NCBI GenBank assembly: GCA_003552325.1 | Contig: PUKM01000053.1 | Coordinates: 1 to 7,815, forward strand | Length of the DNA: 7,815 bases | Reading direction: 5' to 3' | Origin: Natrialbaceae archaeon | GTDB lineage: Archaea > Halobacteriota > Halobacteria > Halobacteriales > Natrialbaceae | Part shown: positions 1 to 5,695 of the stretch, one piece after another | Layout: each line of letters opens with the position of its first letter | Numbering within the stretch: the stretch's first letter is position 1 | Notes under the pieces: model-generated | What the model saw: the letters and a program-made list of their open reading frames with translations, nothing else | Databases searched by the model: none | Told to the model about the DNA's origin: nothing | Program-made: the position numbers and the translations under genes

Positions 1-54
1 CCCTCCACTGGCTCCTTTCGTTCTTACTGATCGAGAGATGAATCCAGTGGAGGG
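1..54. repeat. 11-bp perfect inverted repeat, 32-nt spacer
   Basis: CCCTCCACTGG at 1-11 is the exact reverse complement of CCAGTGGAGGG at 44-54. The match does not continue inward, and the left arm touches the window edge, so the outer limit is unknown. It could be the hairpin terminator of a gene to the left, a protein-binding site, or the end of a small mobile element. No T-tract follows the right arm on the plus strand. The repeat is seen directly; its role is not. Confidence 0.55.
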
Positions 55-307
55 AGATGACCCTGAACATCAATCTATATTTTGTGAGTCACACCCGAAT
101 CGCGTTTCTCGAGGACCATCACTGCTGAGCGACATCAAGGGTCGCTCCCCACCCGAGTCGAATCGAGCACGGCAGAGTCGATCTGACGCCCTTCCGCAAC
201 CGATACCATTTCCATCTCCTCCTCACAAGGGACATTTATGAGTAGTGTCCGTGACTTCGAGCTGGCGACCCTCGCTTCCTGGTCACGACTTCCCCATAGC
301 CCCCGGC

Positions 308-315
308 AGGTGGTC
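308..315 (+). promoter_or_regulatory. Shine-Dalgarno deciding the start of the CDP-alcohol transferase gene
   Basis: AGGTGGTC matches the archaeal consensus AGGTGATC (complement of the 16S 3' end) with one mismatch and lies 7 nt before the ATG at 323. The upstream in-frame GTG at 245 has no comparable site, and the 26 extra residues it would add look unlike a protein N-terminus of this family. The site therefore favours 323. Confidence 0.5.
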
Positions 316-322
316 GACCCAG

Positions 323-1105
323 ATGGCTGAACCAAACCAGTACGCTCACGCGACCGTGCGACCCCAGTGGCGTCAATGGGTCCTCCTCTCGAGTGTCGTG
401 ACGGCACTCGCCGGCGTCACGATCCTGGCACTGTCGGTTTTCTGGGATGGGGGCCCGACTGAGCCGTTTCTCCTCGGAGCTGTCTGTGGTCTTGGGATCG
501 TCCTGTTCGTCGGCTGGCGAACGATTACCCTCTCTCGAGCGACCGCCAGTCCGGAACCGATCACGCTCGCGACCTGGGTGACGATCGGGCGAGCGAGCGC
601 ACTCGTGGTGCTCGCAGGCTTCTTCTTCGTCGGTCGGCCCTCCGGCCCAGTTGCGTGGGCGCCGCCCGCCCTCTTCGCTATCGCCACGACCTTCGACGCA
701 CTCGATGGGTATCTCGCTCGCGCACGCGACGCCGTCTCCGAACTCGGCGGCCGCCTCGATATCGAAATCGACTCACTGGCGGTTCTGTTCGGCTCGTTGC
801 TTGCCGTCCGCTATGGGATCGCGCCTGCGGTGTTTCTCGCGGTTGGATTCGCCAGATATGCGTTCGTCGGCGGCATGTACTACCGCCGATGGCGAGACGA
901 ACCGGTATACGAGCTGGATCACAGTGACCTTCGGCGTGCCCTCGGTGGACTGGCAATGGTCGCCATCTTCGTTGCGCTGGCCCCGGTCCCGGGGCTGTTC
1001 TGGTCGACTGTTGTCGCCGTCGCCGTCTTGGTCCCTTTCCTCCTCAACTTCACCCGCGATTGGCTGTACGTGTCGGGCAGACACCCAGCGACCAGTGAGG
1101 GTTAA
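323..1105 (+). CDS. CDP-alcohol phosphatidyltransferase family integral membrane protein
   Basis: With the ATG at 323 the protein has 260 residues. It carries the complete family signature D125-x2-D128-G-x2-A-R133-x8-G142-x3-D146-x3-D150. In this family the four Asp bind two metal ions and the CMP part of a CDP-linked donor. The rest is mostly hydrophobic: helices near residues 18-38 and 46-66, one just before the motif, and several after it. This fits a multi-pass enzyme that joins a CDP-alcohol and an acceptor alcohol in the membrane. The acceptor cannot be read from the sequence; archaeal relatives make archaetidyl lipids, but this one sits with pterin-fold and glycosyltransferase genes and not with lipid genes. 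The next gene starts 24 nt downstream, so it is probably first in a three-gene operon. An in-frame GTG at 245 is a less likely start. Confidence 0.9.
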   Translation: MAEPNQYAHATVRPQWRQWVLLSSVVTALAGVTILALSVFWDGGPTEPFLLGAVCGLGIVLFVGWRTITLSRATASPEPITLATWVTIGRASALVVLAGFFFVGRPSGPVAWAPPALFAIATTFDALDGYLARARDAVSELGGRLDIEIDSLAVLFGSLLAVRYGIAPAVFLAVGFARYAFVGGMYYRRWRDEPVYELDHSDLRRALGGLAMVAIFVALAPVPGLFWSTVVAVAVLVPFLLNFTRDWLYVSGRHPATSEG

Positions 1106-1129
1106 GACGATCCAGTCGAAGTGTTCATC

Positions 1130-1510
1130 ATGTACGCGGTCTCGGTCACGCGCACGTTCGTTGCTCAGCACTTTTTAACGGTTCCCGATCCGGGGCCTGA
1201 AGGGACCTTGCACTCTCATCACTTCACGGTCGAAGCGACGGTTTCGGGCCCCGAACTGAACGAGTACGGCTACCTCGTTGACATCGACGCGCTCAGTGAC
1301 GCGATGGACGTCACGGCCGATGCCTTCAGGGACGTCACGTTGAACGACCGCCCCGAGTTTGCGGGTCGCAATCCGAGCGTCGAACATCTCAGCCGAGTCT
1401 TCGGCGATCACCTGCTCGAGCAACTCGAGCTCCCTGGCGCAACGACCCTCGAGATCGCGATTCAGGAAGACGACGTGGCGACCGTCCGTCACACGAGAAC
1501 GCTCGAGTAG
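1130..1510 (+). CDS. 6-pyruvoyl-tetrahydropterin synthase/QueD-fold protein, catalytic Cys absent
   Basis: A 126-residue protein of the COG0720 (PTPS/QueD) superfamily. The three zinc ligands are visible as H14 (F-V-A-Q-H) and H28/H30 (L-H-S-H), followed by the G-Y-L-V-D51 segment and the L-N-D-x-P...N-P-S-V-E stretch that matches LND...NPTSE of QueD. The catalytic Cys expected four residues before the first His of the H-x-H pair is E24. The Asp-His pair before L-N-D is replaced by R67-D68. E113 sits where the conserved late Glu is expected. There is no Cys at all. The protein is therefore probably not a standard QueD or PTPS; superfamily members with Glu at the Cys position do other chemistry on dihydroneopterin-type substrates. 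It lies 24 nt after the CDP-alcohol transferase and 6 nt before the glycosyltransferase. A GTG at 1121 is an alternative start that adds three residues. Confidence 0.88.
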   Translation: MYAVSVTRTFVAQHFLTVPDPGPEGTLHSHHFTVEATVSGPELNEYGYLVDIDALSDAMDVTADAFRDVTLNDRPEFAGRNPSVEHLSRVFGDHLLEQLELPGATTLEIAIQEDDVATVRHTRTLE

Positions 1511-1516
1511 GCCACG

Positions 1517-2614
1517 ATGGACATAGGACTCGTCGTCTACGGTGACCTCGAGGCGACCTCCGGTGGGTTTCGCTACGATCGAAAACTCGTCTCGACGTTG
1601 CGCGAGCAGGGCGATTCTGTCGAGGTCATCTCACTCCCGTGGCGGAGCGTGAAACGGGGGTTCGTCGACGGCATCTCTCCGGCGATCCGACGGCGAGTAG
1701 ATTGCGACGTCGACGTGCTGATTCAGGATGAACTCTGTTATCCGACGCTGTGGCGACACACAAGCCGTCTCAGCAACCCGGACACGATCGTTTCGCTGAT
1801 TCACCACGTCCAGTCGATGGACCCCACCGAGCGGTACCGCCATCTGTACCGTCCGATCGAACGGCGGTATCTCAGTTCGATCGACGGGGCGGTTGCCACC
1901 AGTGCGTTCACCCATCGAAAGGCGGTATCGGTCGCGCCGACGCTCGAGTCCTGTCCGACGCTCATCGCACAGCCAAGTGGTCGCCATGACTCGCCACCGC
2001 TGCCAACGACAGCCGTCGAGTCACGAGCACAGGAATCCCCGTTTCGGCTCGTCTTTCTCGGCAATCTCAGCCCCCGGAAAAACCTCGAGACCCTCCTCGA
2101 GGCCCTCGAGTACGCCCGAGAACGTGGCCACTGGGTGAGTGGTGAGCCCTGGCACCTGACCGTCGTCGGTAGTCACGACCACGACCCTGCGTACGCGGCG
2201 TCCATGGTCGACCGGGTCGACCGTCGAGGCCTCTCCGACGTGGTCGAGTTCACCGGGCACGTCGAACGCAGGTGGCTCGAGGCGATCCTCGAGCGGAGCC
2301 ACTGCTGTTGCATTCCGGCCAGATACGAGGGGTTCGGAATGGCCTATCTTGAGGCGATGGAGTACGGTGTCGTCCCCATCGCAACGAGCGTCGGGGGGCC
2401 ATGGGAGTTCATCGAGCCCGGTCAGACGGGCTTTCTGGTCGATCCGTCGGATTCGGTGGCTATCGCTACCCATCTCGAGACCCTCGCCACTGACCGCACG
2501 GAACTGGCTCGTCTCGGCACGAACGCGCTCGAGGCTGCGCAGGCGAGAGCCGACTGGACCGAGACGATGCTCGAGATTCGGGCGTTTCTCAGACAACTGG
2601 TCGAGAGCGCCTGA
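1517..2614 (+). CDS. GT-B fold glycosyltransferase, family 4 type
   Basis: A 365-residue cytosolic glycosyltransferase with no signal or membrane segment. The N-terminal acceptor domain opens with M-D-I-G-L-V-V-Y-G-D and a Gly-Gly loop (residues 16-17), typical of GT4. The C-terminal donor domain starts at L-V-F-L-G-N-L-S-P-R-K-N (178-189), where the R/K pair contacts the donor phosphates. It contains the E-x7-E motif E271-GFGMAYL-E279, followed by G-V-V-P-I-A-T and the G-x-x-G-F-L-V-D-P segment (302-310). Family members transfer a sugar from a nucleotide sugar with retention of configuration. The acceptor is unknown; the tight linkage to a pterin-fold gene (6-nt gap) makes a small heterocycle or a product of the membrane transferase plausible, which is inference. 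It is the last gene of the operon. Confidence 0.92.
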   Translation: MDIGLVVYGDLEATSGGFRYDRKLVSTLREQGDSVEVISLPWRSVKRGFVDGISPAIRRRVDCDVDVLIQDELCYPTLWRHTSRLSNPDTIVSLIHHVQSMDPTERYRHLYRPIERRYLSSIDGAVATSAFTHRKAVSVAPTLESCPTLIAQPSGRHDSPPLPTTAVESRAQESPFRLVFLGNLSPRKNLETLLEALEYARERGHWVSGEPWHLTVVGSHDHDPAYAASMVDRVDRRGLSDVVEFTGHVERRWLEAILERSHCCCIPARYEGFGMAYLEAMEYGVVPIATSVGGPWEFIEPGQTGFLVDPSDSVAIATHLETLATDRTELARLGTNALEAAQARADWTETMLEIRAFLRQLVESA

Positions 2615-2668
2615 CCTGTCACACGCCTTCCCCTCGCGCTCGACACGCCGCGTGGGATATAGTGCTGC

Positions 2669-2684
2669 GTCTCGATCGCGAGAC
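2669..2684. terminator. Perfect 6-bp hairpin with 4-nt loop between convergent genes
   Basis: GTCTCG-ATCG-CGAGAC forms a 6-bp stem with a 4-nt loop, 55 nt after the glycosyltransferase stop and about 95 nt beyond the stop of the opposing zinc-ribbon gene. Its place between two convergent genes fits a bidirectional terminator. No T-run follows on either strand, and archaeal termination relies mainly on T-runs, so the assignment is weak. Confidence 0.3.
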
Positions 2685-2778
2685 AGGATGACCGACTCGA
2701 GCGGGCACTGTCGCTGTCGTCAACCCTCGGTTTGGCCGTCATCGAGACCAGACGTCTGTGGAGAGGCTGCGTCTGTGT

Positions 2779-3060
2779 TCACCCATGTTGGCCCGTCGGC
2801 ACATTCCACAGACCGTACTGGATGTCATATCTGTCCGCGGGGAGTACCCAGTGGGCCGTTATCCAGAGAATCAGGAGTCCCAATAACAGGATCAGCGTCA
2901 CTCCTACAAGCGGGAGAAATACCCAGGATAGAACGCCTGATACCATCGCTACCGACGCAAGGATGTGGGCGACATCTTTTCGTGGACAGTTGCCACACGC
3001 TCCACAGCTCACTGGGGACGTCCCGAGGCTTGCTCCACAGGAAGCACACGTGGTATTCAT
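2779..3060 (-). CDS. Zinc-ribbon membrane protein, two hydrophobic helices
   Basis: A 93-residue protein. The first 26 residues form a short zinc ribbon: C5-x2-C8 and C19-x2-C22, with an extra C25 just before a Pro. Then follow two adjoining hydrophobic stretches, about 31-50 and 52-73, and a short polar tail. This layout, a cytosolic zinc knuckle with a two-helix membrane hairpin, is common in small haloarchaeal proteins of unknown role. It has its own TATA-like box at the leaderless distance, so it is probably transcribed separately from the methyltransferase gene that ends 151 nt upstream. It converges on the glycosyltransferase gene, and nothing links it functionally to either neighbour. 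Function unknown. Confidence 0.82.
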   Translation of the reverse strand: MNTTCASCGASLGTSPVSCGACGNCPRKDVAHILASVAMVSGVLSWVFLPLVGVTLILLLGLLILWITAHWVLPADRYDIQYGLWNVPTGQHG

Positions 3061-3082
3061 CTACCTGTATATTTGGCGTCAT

Positions 3083-3090
3083 GAAATAAC
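3083..3090 (-). promoter_or_regulatory. TATA-like box of the zinc-ribbon gene
   Basis: On the minus strand the sequence is GTTATTTC, centred about 26.5 nt before the ATG at 3060, in an AT-rich patch inside GC-rich DNA. The distance predicts a transcript that starts at or next to the start codon. Confidence 0.45.
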
Positions 3091-3211
3091 CCTTTATCGC
3101 CGGCCAAAGCCACTTCTCGATGAACTTCTTCGTCCCCGCCCACCTCGAGTACTGGGTTCAGCAGAACCGTGCCCGGCCACGGATAACTGCCGGCGAGCTC
3201 CAGCACCCGGC

Positions 3212-4087
3212 TCAGAACTCGAGGAGGACGTCGAATTGGTGGGCGACGTAAACCAACTCTCCACGTTCGATCTGGGCGTGTCGTCGGTCAACCCACGCCG
3301 TGAGCGCGTCTTGATCGACCTCGGGGTCTGACTCGAGGGCCGAGCCTACAGTGTCGACGATGTGTGTGAGAAAGGCCGCCTCTGCGGCGGGATACTCGTT
3401 CGCTGTCGGTGTGACCACCCAATCTGCACTCCCCGCAGCCACGAGCGTGTGGTCCGTACTCGCTCGTGCCAGGAGATGTCTGCCAGCGTGTGGGTCGCCG
3501 GGAGGTTCCCGCGTGCGCATGTCCTCGTGGTATCGATCCATCAGGTGGTCCTCCAGCACCCGGTCCCAGACCGGCTCGAAAATCGTCCCGCCGTCGAACG
3601 TAATCGGAAAGTACCCGGTCGTTCCGTCTGGAATGGGGGCAAACAACTGTGCGACTTCCGTCGGGCGAAACAGGTCGATGAACGCCGACCCGATGATCAC
3701 GTCCGGCTGCGGGCTGAGCAACGGCTCGATCCCCCCACGGACGTCGACCTCGCGGGTACGAACCGTACAGGTGCCCGTTGGGTGCTCGAGTTGGAGCCCG
3801 TTCTCCTCCTGTTTTGTCTGGATCTCTCGTGAGTCAGCCCACGCCTCGAGGCGGTGGACAGCGGTTTCCAGGGACTCGCCGTCGATGTCGACCAGTGTGT
3901 AGGTTACCGACCCTGGGAGGAGCGACCACTCGAGCAGTCGTTGCACCATCGTGCCGATACCGGCCCCCAGTTCGAGCACCACGGTCGCCTCGGCGAGCCG
4001 TGGTTCGAGTGACTCGAGGACGCGTCGATTGAGCGCGCGGTCGTCGACCGTTCGTTTGCTCGCCAGATAGTGCGTTTGCTCGTCCAT
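3212..4087 (-). CDS. Class I SAM-dependent methyltransferase
   Basis: A 291-residue soluble protein with a Rossmann methyltransferase core. Motif I is V-L-E-L-G-A-G-I-G-T (37-46). The acidic residue ending strand 2 is in L-V-D67-I-D, where the ribose hydroxyls of SAM bind, and a strand 4 type segment D-V-I-I-G-S-A-F-I-D (129-138) follows. The first 25 residues (Y-L-A-S-K-R-T-V-D-D-R-A-L) precede the core and resemble, from memory, a methyltransferase group found beside pterin-fold and glycosyltransferase genes in other haloarchaea and some bacteria. That link could not be tested here. The substrate is unknown. The gene starts 9 nt after the stop of the CBS-domain gene and is probably co-transcribed with it. 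It faces the three-gene operon on the other strand. No pterin-binding motif could be identified. Confidence 0.88.
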   Translation of the reverse strand: MDEQTHYLASKRTVDDRALNRRVLESLEPRLAEATVVLELGAGIGTMVQRLLEWSLLPGSVTYTLVDIDGESLETAVHRLEAWADSREIQTKQEENGLQLEHPTGTCTVRTREVDVRGGIEPLLSPQPDVIIGSAFIDLFRPTEVAQLFAPIPDGTTGYFPITFDGGTIFEPVWDRVLEDHLMDRYHEDMRTREPPGDPHAGRHLLARASTDHTLVAAGSADWVVTPTANEYPAAEAAFLTHIVDTVGSALESDPEVDQDALTAWVDRRHAQIERGELVYVAHQFDVLLEF

Positions 4088-4096
4088 CCGTCGCCC

Positions 4097-4498
4097 TCAG
4101 GCGACCGAAGCACTGAGCGTTGTGAGGTACCCAGCCAGATCGGTGGTGGTAACGATGCCGACGACCTCGTCATCGTTGTCGACGACGGGGAGATGGTGCA
4201 CGCCGGTCTCCAACATCAACTCAGCGGCATCGACAATGGGGTCCTGAGGAGAGATGGTCACGACATCGGTCGTCATGTACCTGGACACGGTGGTCTCCGC
4301 TTTGGGGAAGCTTTCGGCGACGATCGTCACGAAGTCTGTCGTCGTCAAAATCCCCTCGAGGTGATTGTCCTCGTCGACGACGACGAGCGAACTAATCTCG
4401 TGCTCGAGGATCGTCTGTCCGGCCTCCTCGACCAGGGTGTCGGGCGTGACGGTGACCAAGTCGGAGGTCATCAATCGTGCGACGAAAATATCGTCCAT
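4097..4498 (-). CDS. Tandem CBS-domain protein
   Basis: A 133-residue stand-alone Bateman module. Two CBS repeats span about residues 8-60 and 73-125, each with the pattern M-T-[ST]-D-[LV]-V-T-[VI] at its start. Each ends in the nucleotide-contact signature G-I-L-T-T-T-D-F (49-56) or G-I-V-T-T-T-D-L (114-121). Such pairs bind adenosine nucleotides or SAM and pass the signal to a partner; there is no enzymatic domain. The ATG at 4498 is chosen because a TATA box lies at leaderless distance and because longer in-frame starts (to 4753) add 85 residues unlike any protein and rich in Arg, Ser and Pro. The methyltransferase follows after 9 nt, so a role in sensing adenine nucleotide or SAM status for that enzyme is possible but unproven. 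Confidence 0.92.
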   Translation of the reverse strand: MDDIFVARLMTSDLVTVTPDTLVEEAGQTILEHEISSLVVVDEDNHLEGILTTTDFVTIVAESFPKAETTVSRYMTTDVVTISPQDPIVDAAELMLETGVHHLPVVDNDDEVVGIVTTTDLAGYLTTLSASVA

Positions 4499-4500
4499 GT

Positions 4501-4543
4501 GTGTCACTCTGTCGAACGGGGTATAAACATTATCGTGTGACAC
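4501..4543. repeat. Inverted 7-bp repeat bracketing the CBS promoter
   Basis: GTGTCAC at 4501-4507 and GTGACAC at 4537-4543 are exact reverse complements. They lie on either side of the TATA box, with centres 36 bp apart. One arm covers the predicted transcription start and the other the BRE/upstream side. The arrangement would suit a dimeric repressor, but 7-bp arms can also arise by chance. Confidence 0.4.
4522..4528 (-). promoter_or_regulatory. TATA box of the CBS-methyltransferase unit
   Basis: The minus strand reads GTTTATA, a good archaeal TATA box, centred about 26.5 nt before the ATG at 4498. Transcription would begin at the start codon and should cover both the CBS and the methyltransferase genes. 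Confidence 0.65.
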
Positions 4544-4619
4544 GGGCCACACCGAGGGTTCCCCGAAAGACCATGGTACCGCGATCGAGGGACGGGATGT
4601 GAACGCTGGGCTTCGTACA

Positions 4620-4650
4620 CGAGCGGGCACCGAACTGTGCGTGCCCCTCG
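4620..4650. repeat. Stem-loop, 10 bp with one bulged base
   Basis: CGAGCGGGCAC (4620-4630) pairs with GTGCCCCTCG (4641-4650) apart from one bulged C, leaving a 10-nt loop. It lies about 90 nt beyond the stop of the 81-aa membrane-protein gene on the minus strand and about 120 nt before the CBS start. It may act as a terminator or as a 3' stabilising structure for the upstream transcript. No T-run is next to it. Confidence 0.3.
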
Positions 4651-4725
4651 AGGAATGCCCGGCCTCGACGAGGAGCGCTTCCTTCTTACCCCTCACAACA
4701 GACGTGAATGTGTGTTGATGGTCCT

Positions 4726-4737
4726 GCCCGTACGGGC
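4726..4737. repeat. 12-bp perfect palindrome at the stop of the 81-aa gene
   Basis: GCCCGTACGGGC includes the last base of the TAG stop codon. As RNA it could form only a 4-bp stem with a GTAC loop. It is more likely a DNA site or chance than a strong terminator. Confidence 0.25.
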
Positions 4738-4982
4738 TACCACACCGCGGCAATGATCATCCAGAGCAACAGGACGTGCCAGACGACCGCGGCGACGGCT
4801 CGCTGGACGTTGGCTGCCGGGATCGGTGGGTTGCGGAACATCGCATCGTACACGAACGGCGTCGCAAGCAGGAATCCGGCCGCCATCCCGTACTCCATCG
4901 GCACTGACGTCACGGTCCCGATGAGCCACCCACTAATGAGGGCAATCGGGATTGCCACGATGATCCAGTCGTAGCGATGCAT
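4737..4982 (-). CDS. Small three-helix membrane protein
   Basis: An 81-residue protein with three hydrophobic segments at about 6-23, 29-49 and 62-80. They are joined by a short loop with P28/E30 and a polar linker (R50-N-P-P-I-P) before the last helix. The chain ends in the membrane with a terminal Trp. It resembles conserved small haloarchaeal membrane proteins of unknown role, though no named domain was recognised. The start is well supported: a Shine-Dalgarno lies 7 nt upstream, unlike most neighbours, which look leaderless. The gene is 238 bp upstream of the CBS gene on the same strand, but that gene has its own promoter, so the two need not be linked. An opposite-strand frame over the same region (4708-4974) is a shadow. 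Confidence 0.8.
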   Translation of the reverse strand: MHRYDWIIVAIPIALISGWLIGTVTSVPMEYGMAAGFLLATPFVYDAMFRNPPIPAANVQRAVAAVVWHVLLLWMIIAAVW

Positions 4983-5365
4983 CAGTTCCTCACCTCAAGT
5001 AAAGTATGAATTCAGCAGATATAGAGGATCCACGAATTCTCGTCTCTTGGGAGCGTGGCCGCTGTTTCACGTGCTCGGACGATGATTGGCAGGGCTAGTG
5101 TGTCGTGACCTGACAGTCGCCTCATTGCCCCGGCCTACGTCGACTTCGCACCCCTGTTCCCTCCTAACGGGGACACGAGTGGTGAGCGATGGCGACCCAA
5201 GAACGCCGTTAGTTAGCCGATCGTTCCAGATTCTCTCGAGTAATGGGTCTCGAGACAGAACTGCCGGTGGCCCGCTCGCACAAGCGTCACTCGAGGACTC
5301 GGCCGGTCCCATGTAGATCACCAGAGAGAGGTTCAAAACGCCAAGAAATTCTGTCCCGGTGTCGT
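4983..5365. other. 383-bp stretch without a convincing gene
   Basis: Apart from the ribosome-binding site and possible promoter of the 81-aa gene at its left end, no coding signal was found here. The open frames crossing it (5067-5336 minus, 5086-5316 plus) have no haloarchaeal acidic bias and no recognisable motif. A weak hairpin (TGTTCCC at 5155-5161 with GGGGACA at 5169-5175, one G-U pair, 7-nt loop) and two TCTCGAG copies around 5240-5255 are the only structures noted. It may be old decayed sequence or may encode an untranslated RNA; neither is shown. Confidence 0.5.
4990..4996 (-). promoter_or_regulatory. Shine-Dalgarno of the 81-aa membrane protein
   Basis: The minus strand reads GAGGTGA, an exact match to the core of the archaeal ribosome-binding consensus, 7 nt before the ATG at 4982. 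It implies a leadered transcript. A possible TATA (CTATATC on the minus strand, about 5018-5025) would give a leader of only about 14 nt, so the promoter itself is uncertain. Confidence 0.6.
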
Positions 5366-5476
5366 TTATACAACGTACATTTCCACGAGGACGAGACCTA
5401 TCATAAAGAAGATTGTAGCGACTGCACCGAGTGCAATTCGACGCTTATCCTTCTCACTGCCCAGGTGTATGCCCAT
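5366..5476 (-). CDS. 36-aa single-helix membrane miniprotein
   Basis: This short frame runs from an ATG at 5476 to a TAA at 5366-5368. It encodes 36 residues: a charged head with E8, K9, D10, K11, R12 and R13, then about 20 hydrophobic residues (I14 to about L29), then a short tail ending E-M-Y-V-V. By the positive-inside rule the basic head should stay in the cytosol. Support for a real gene comes from a TATA-like box centred 26 nt before the ATG, the leaderless spacing seen at other genes here, and from the sharply two-part composition, which random frames seldom show. It has no close operon partner: the 81-aa gene starts 383 bp downstream. Function unknown; small proteins of this shape often modulate a larger membrane complex. 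Confidence 0.6.
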   Translation of the reverse strand: MGIHLGSEKDKRRIALGAVATIFFMIGLVLVEMYVV

Positions 5477-5497
5477 GTCTATACCAAATCAGTGAAC

Positions 5498-5506
5498 GTA
5501 TTTAAC
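5498..5506 (-). promoter_or_regulatory. TATA-like box of the 36-aa gene, within a short inverted repeat
   Basis: The minus strand reads GTTAAATAC, centred 26 nt before the ATG at 5476. TACCAA at 5482-5487 and TTGGTA at 5511-5516 form a 6-bp inverted repeat around it, possibly an operator. Confidence 0.5.
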
Positions 5507-5695
5507 ATTCTTGGTACGATAGATGGAGGTCTCGATGACCGTCAGCTGGGATAACACACTCATCGCCCAGATCACCCCTTCCAACGCCACAGGTAGCTGC
5601 CCCCTGCAGGGCTGTGGACCGTGGAAACGCCGCTTCAGCTCACCCCGCGTTGCTCGGAGGCATACGATTATGCCATCCCCCATCACAGTTGATCC

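Noticed and set aside
76..83. TATATTTT as a promoter for the three-gene operon
   Set aside because: It is a good TATA-like string, but the predicted transcript start (about 105-110) would leave a leader of more than 200 nt before 323, and no start codon sits at leaderless distance; kept only as a possibility.
38..241. 67-residue plus-strand frame ending in an ATGA overlap with the ATG at 238
   Set aside because: Pro/Ser/Arg-rich, lacks the acidic bias of the real proteins here, and has no recognisable motif; the ATGA overlap alone is weak.
3057..3206. 49-codon minus-strand frame from a GTG at 3206 whose stop overlaps the zinc-ribbon ATG (ATGA)
   Set aside because: The last third runs through the AT-rich promoter with rare codons (TTA, AGA, ACA), and the zinc-ribbon gene has its own TATA box inside this frame; no family resemblance.
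4499..4753. N-terminal extension of the CBS protein to an upstream ATG at 4753
   Set aside because: The 85 added residues have no haloarchaeal character, cross the promoter and the stem-loop, and overlap the end of the 81-aa gene.
5243..5554. 103-residue plus-strand frame with several Cys residues (C-S-D-C-T-E-C)
   Set aside because: The Cys cluster is the antisense of the 36-aa membrane gene; the rest is basic and has no motif or promoter.
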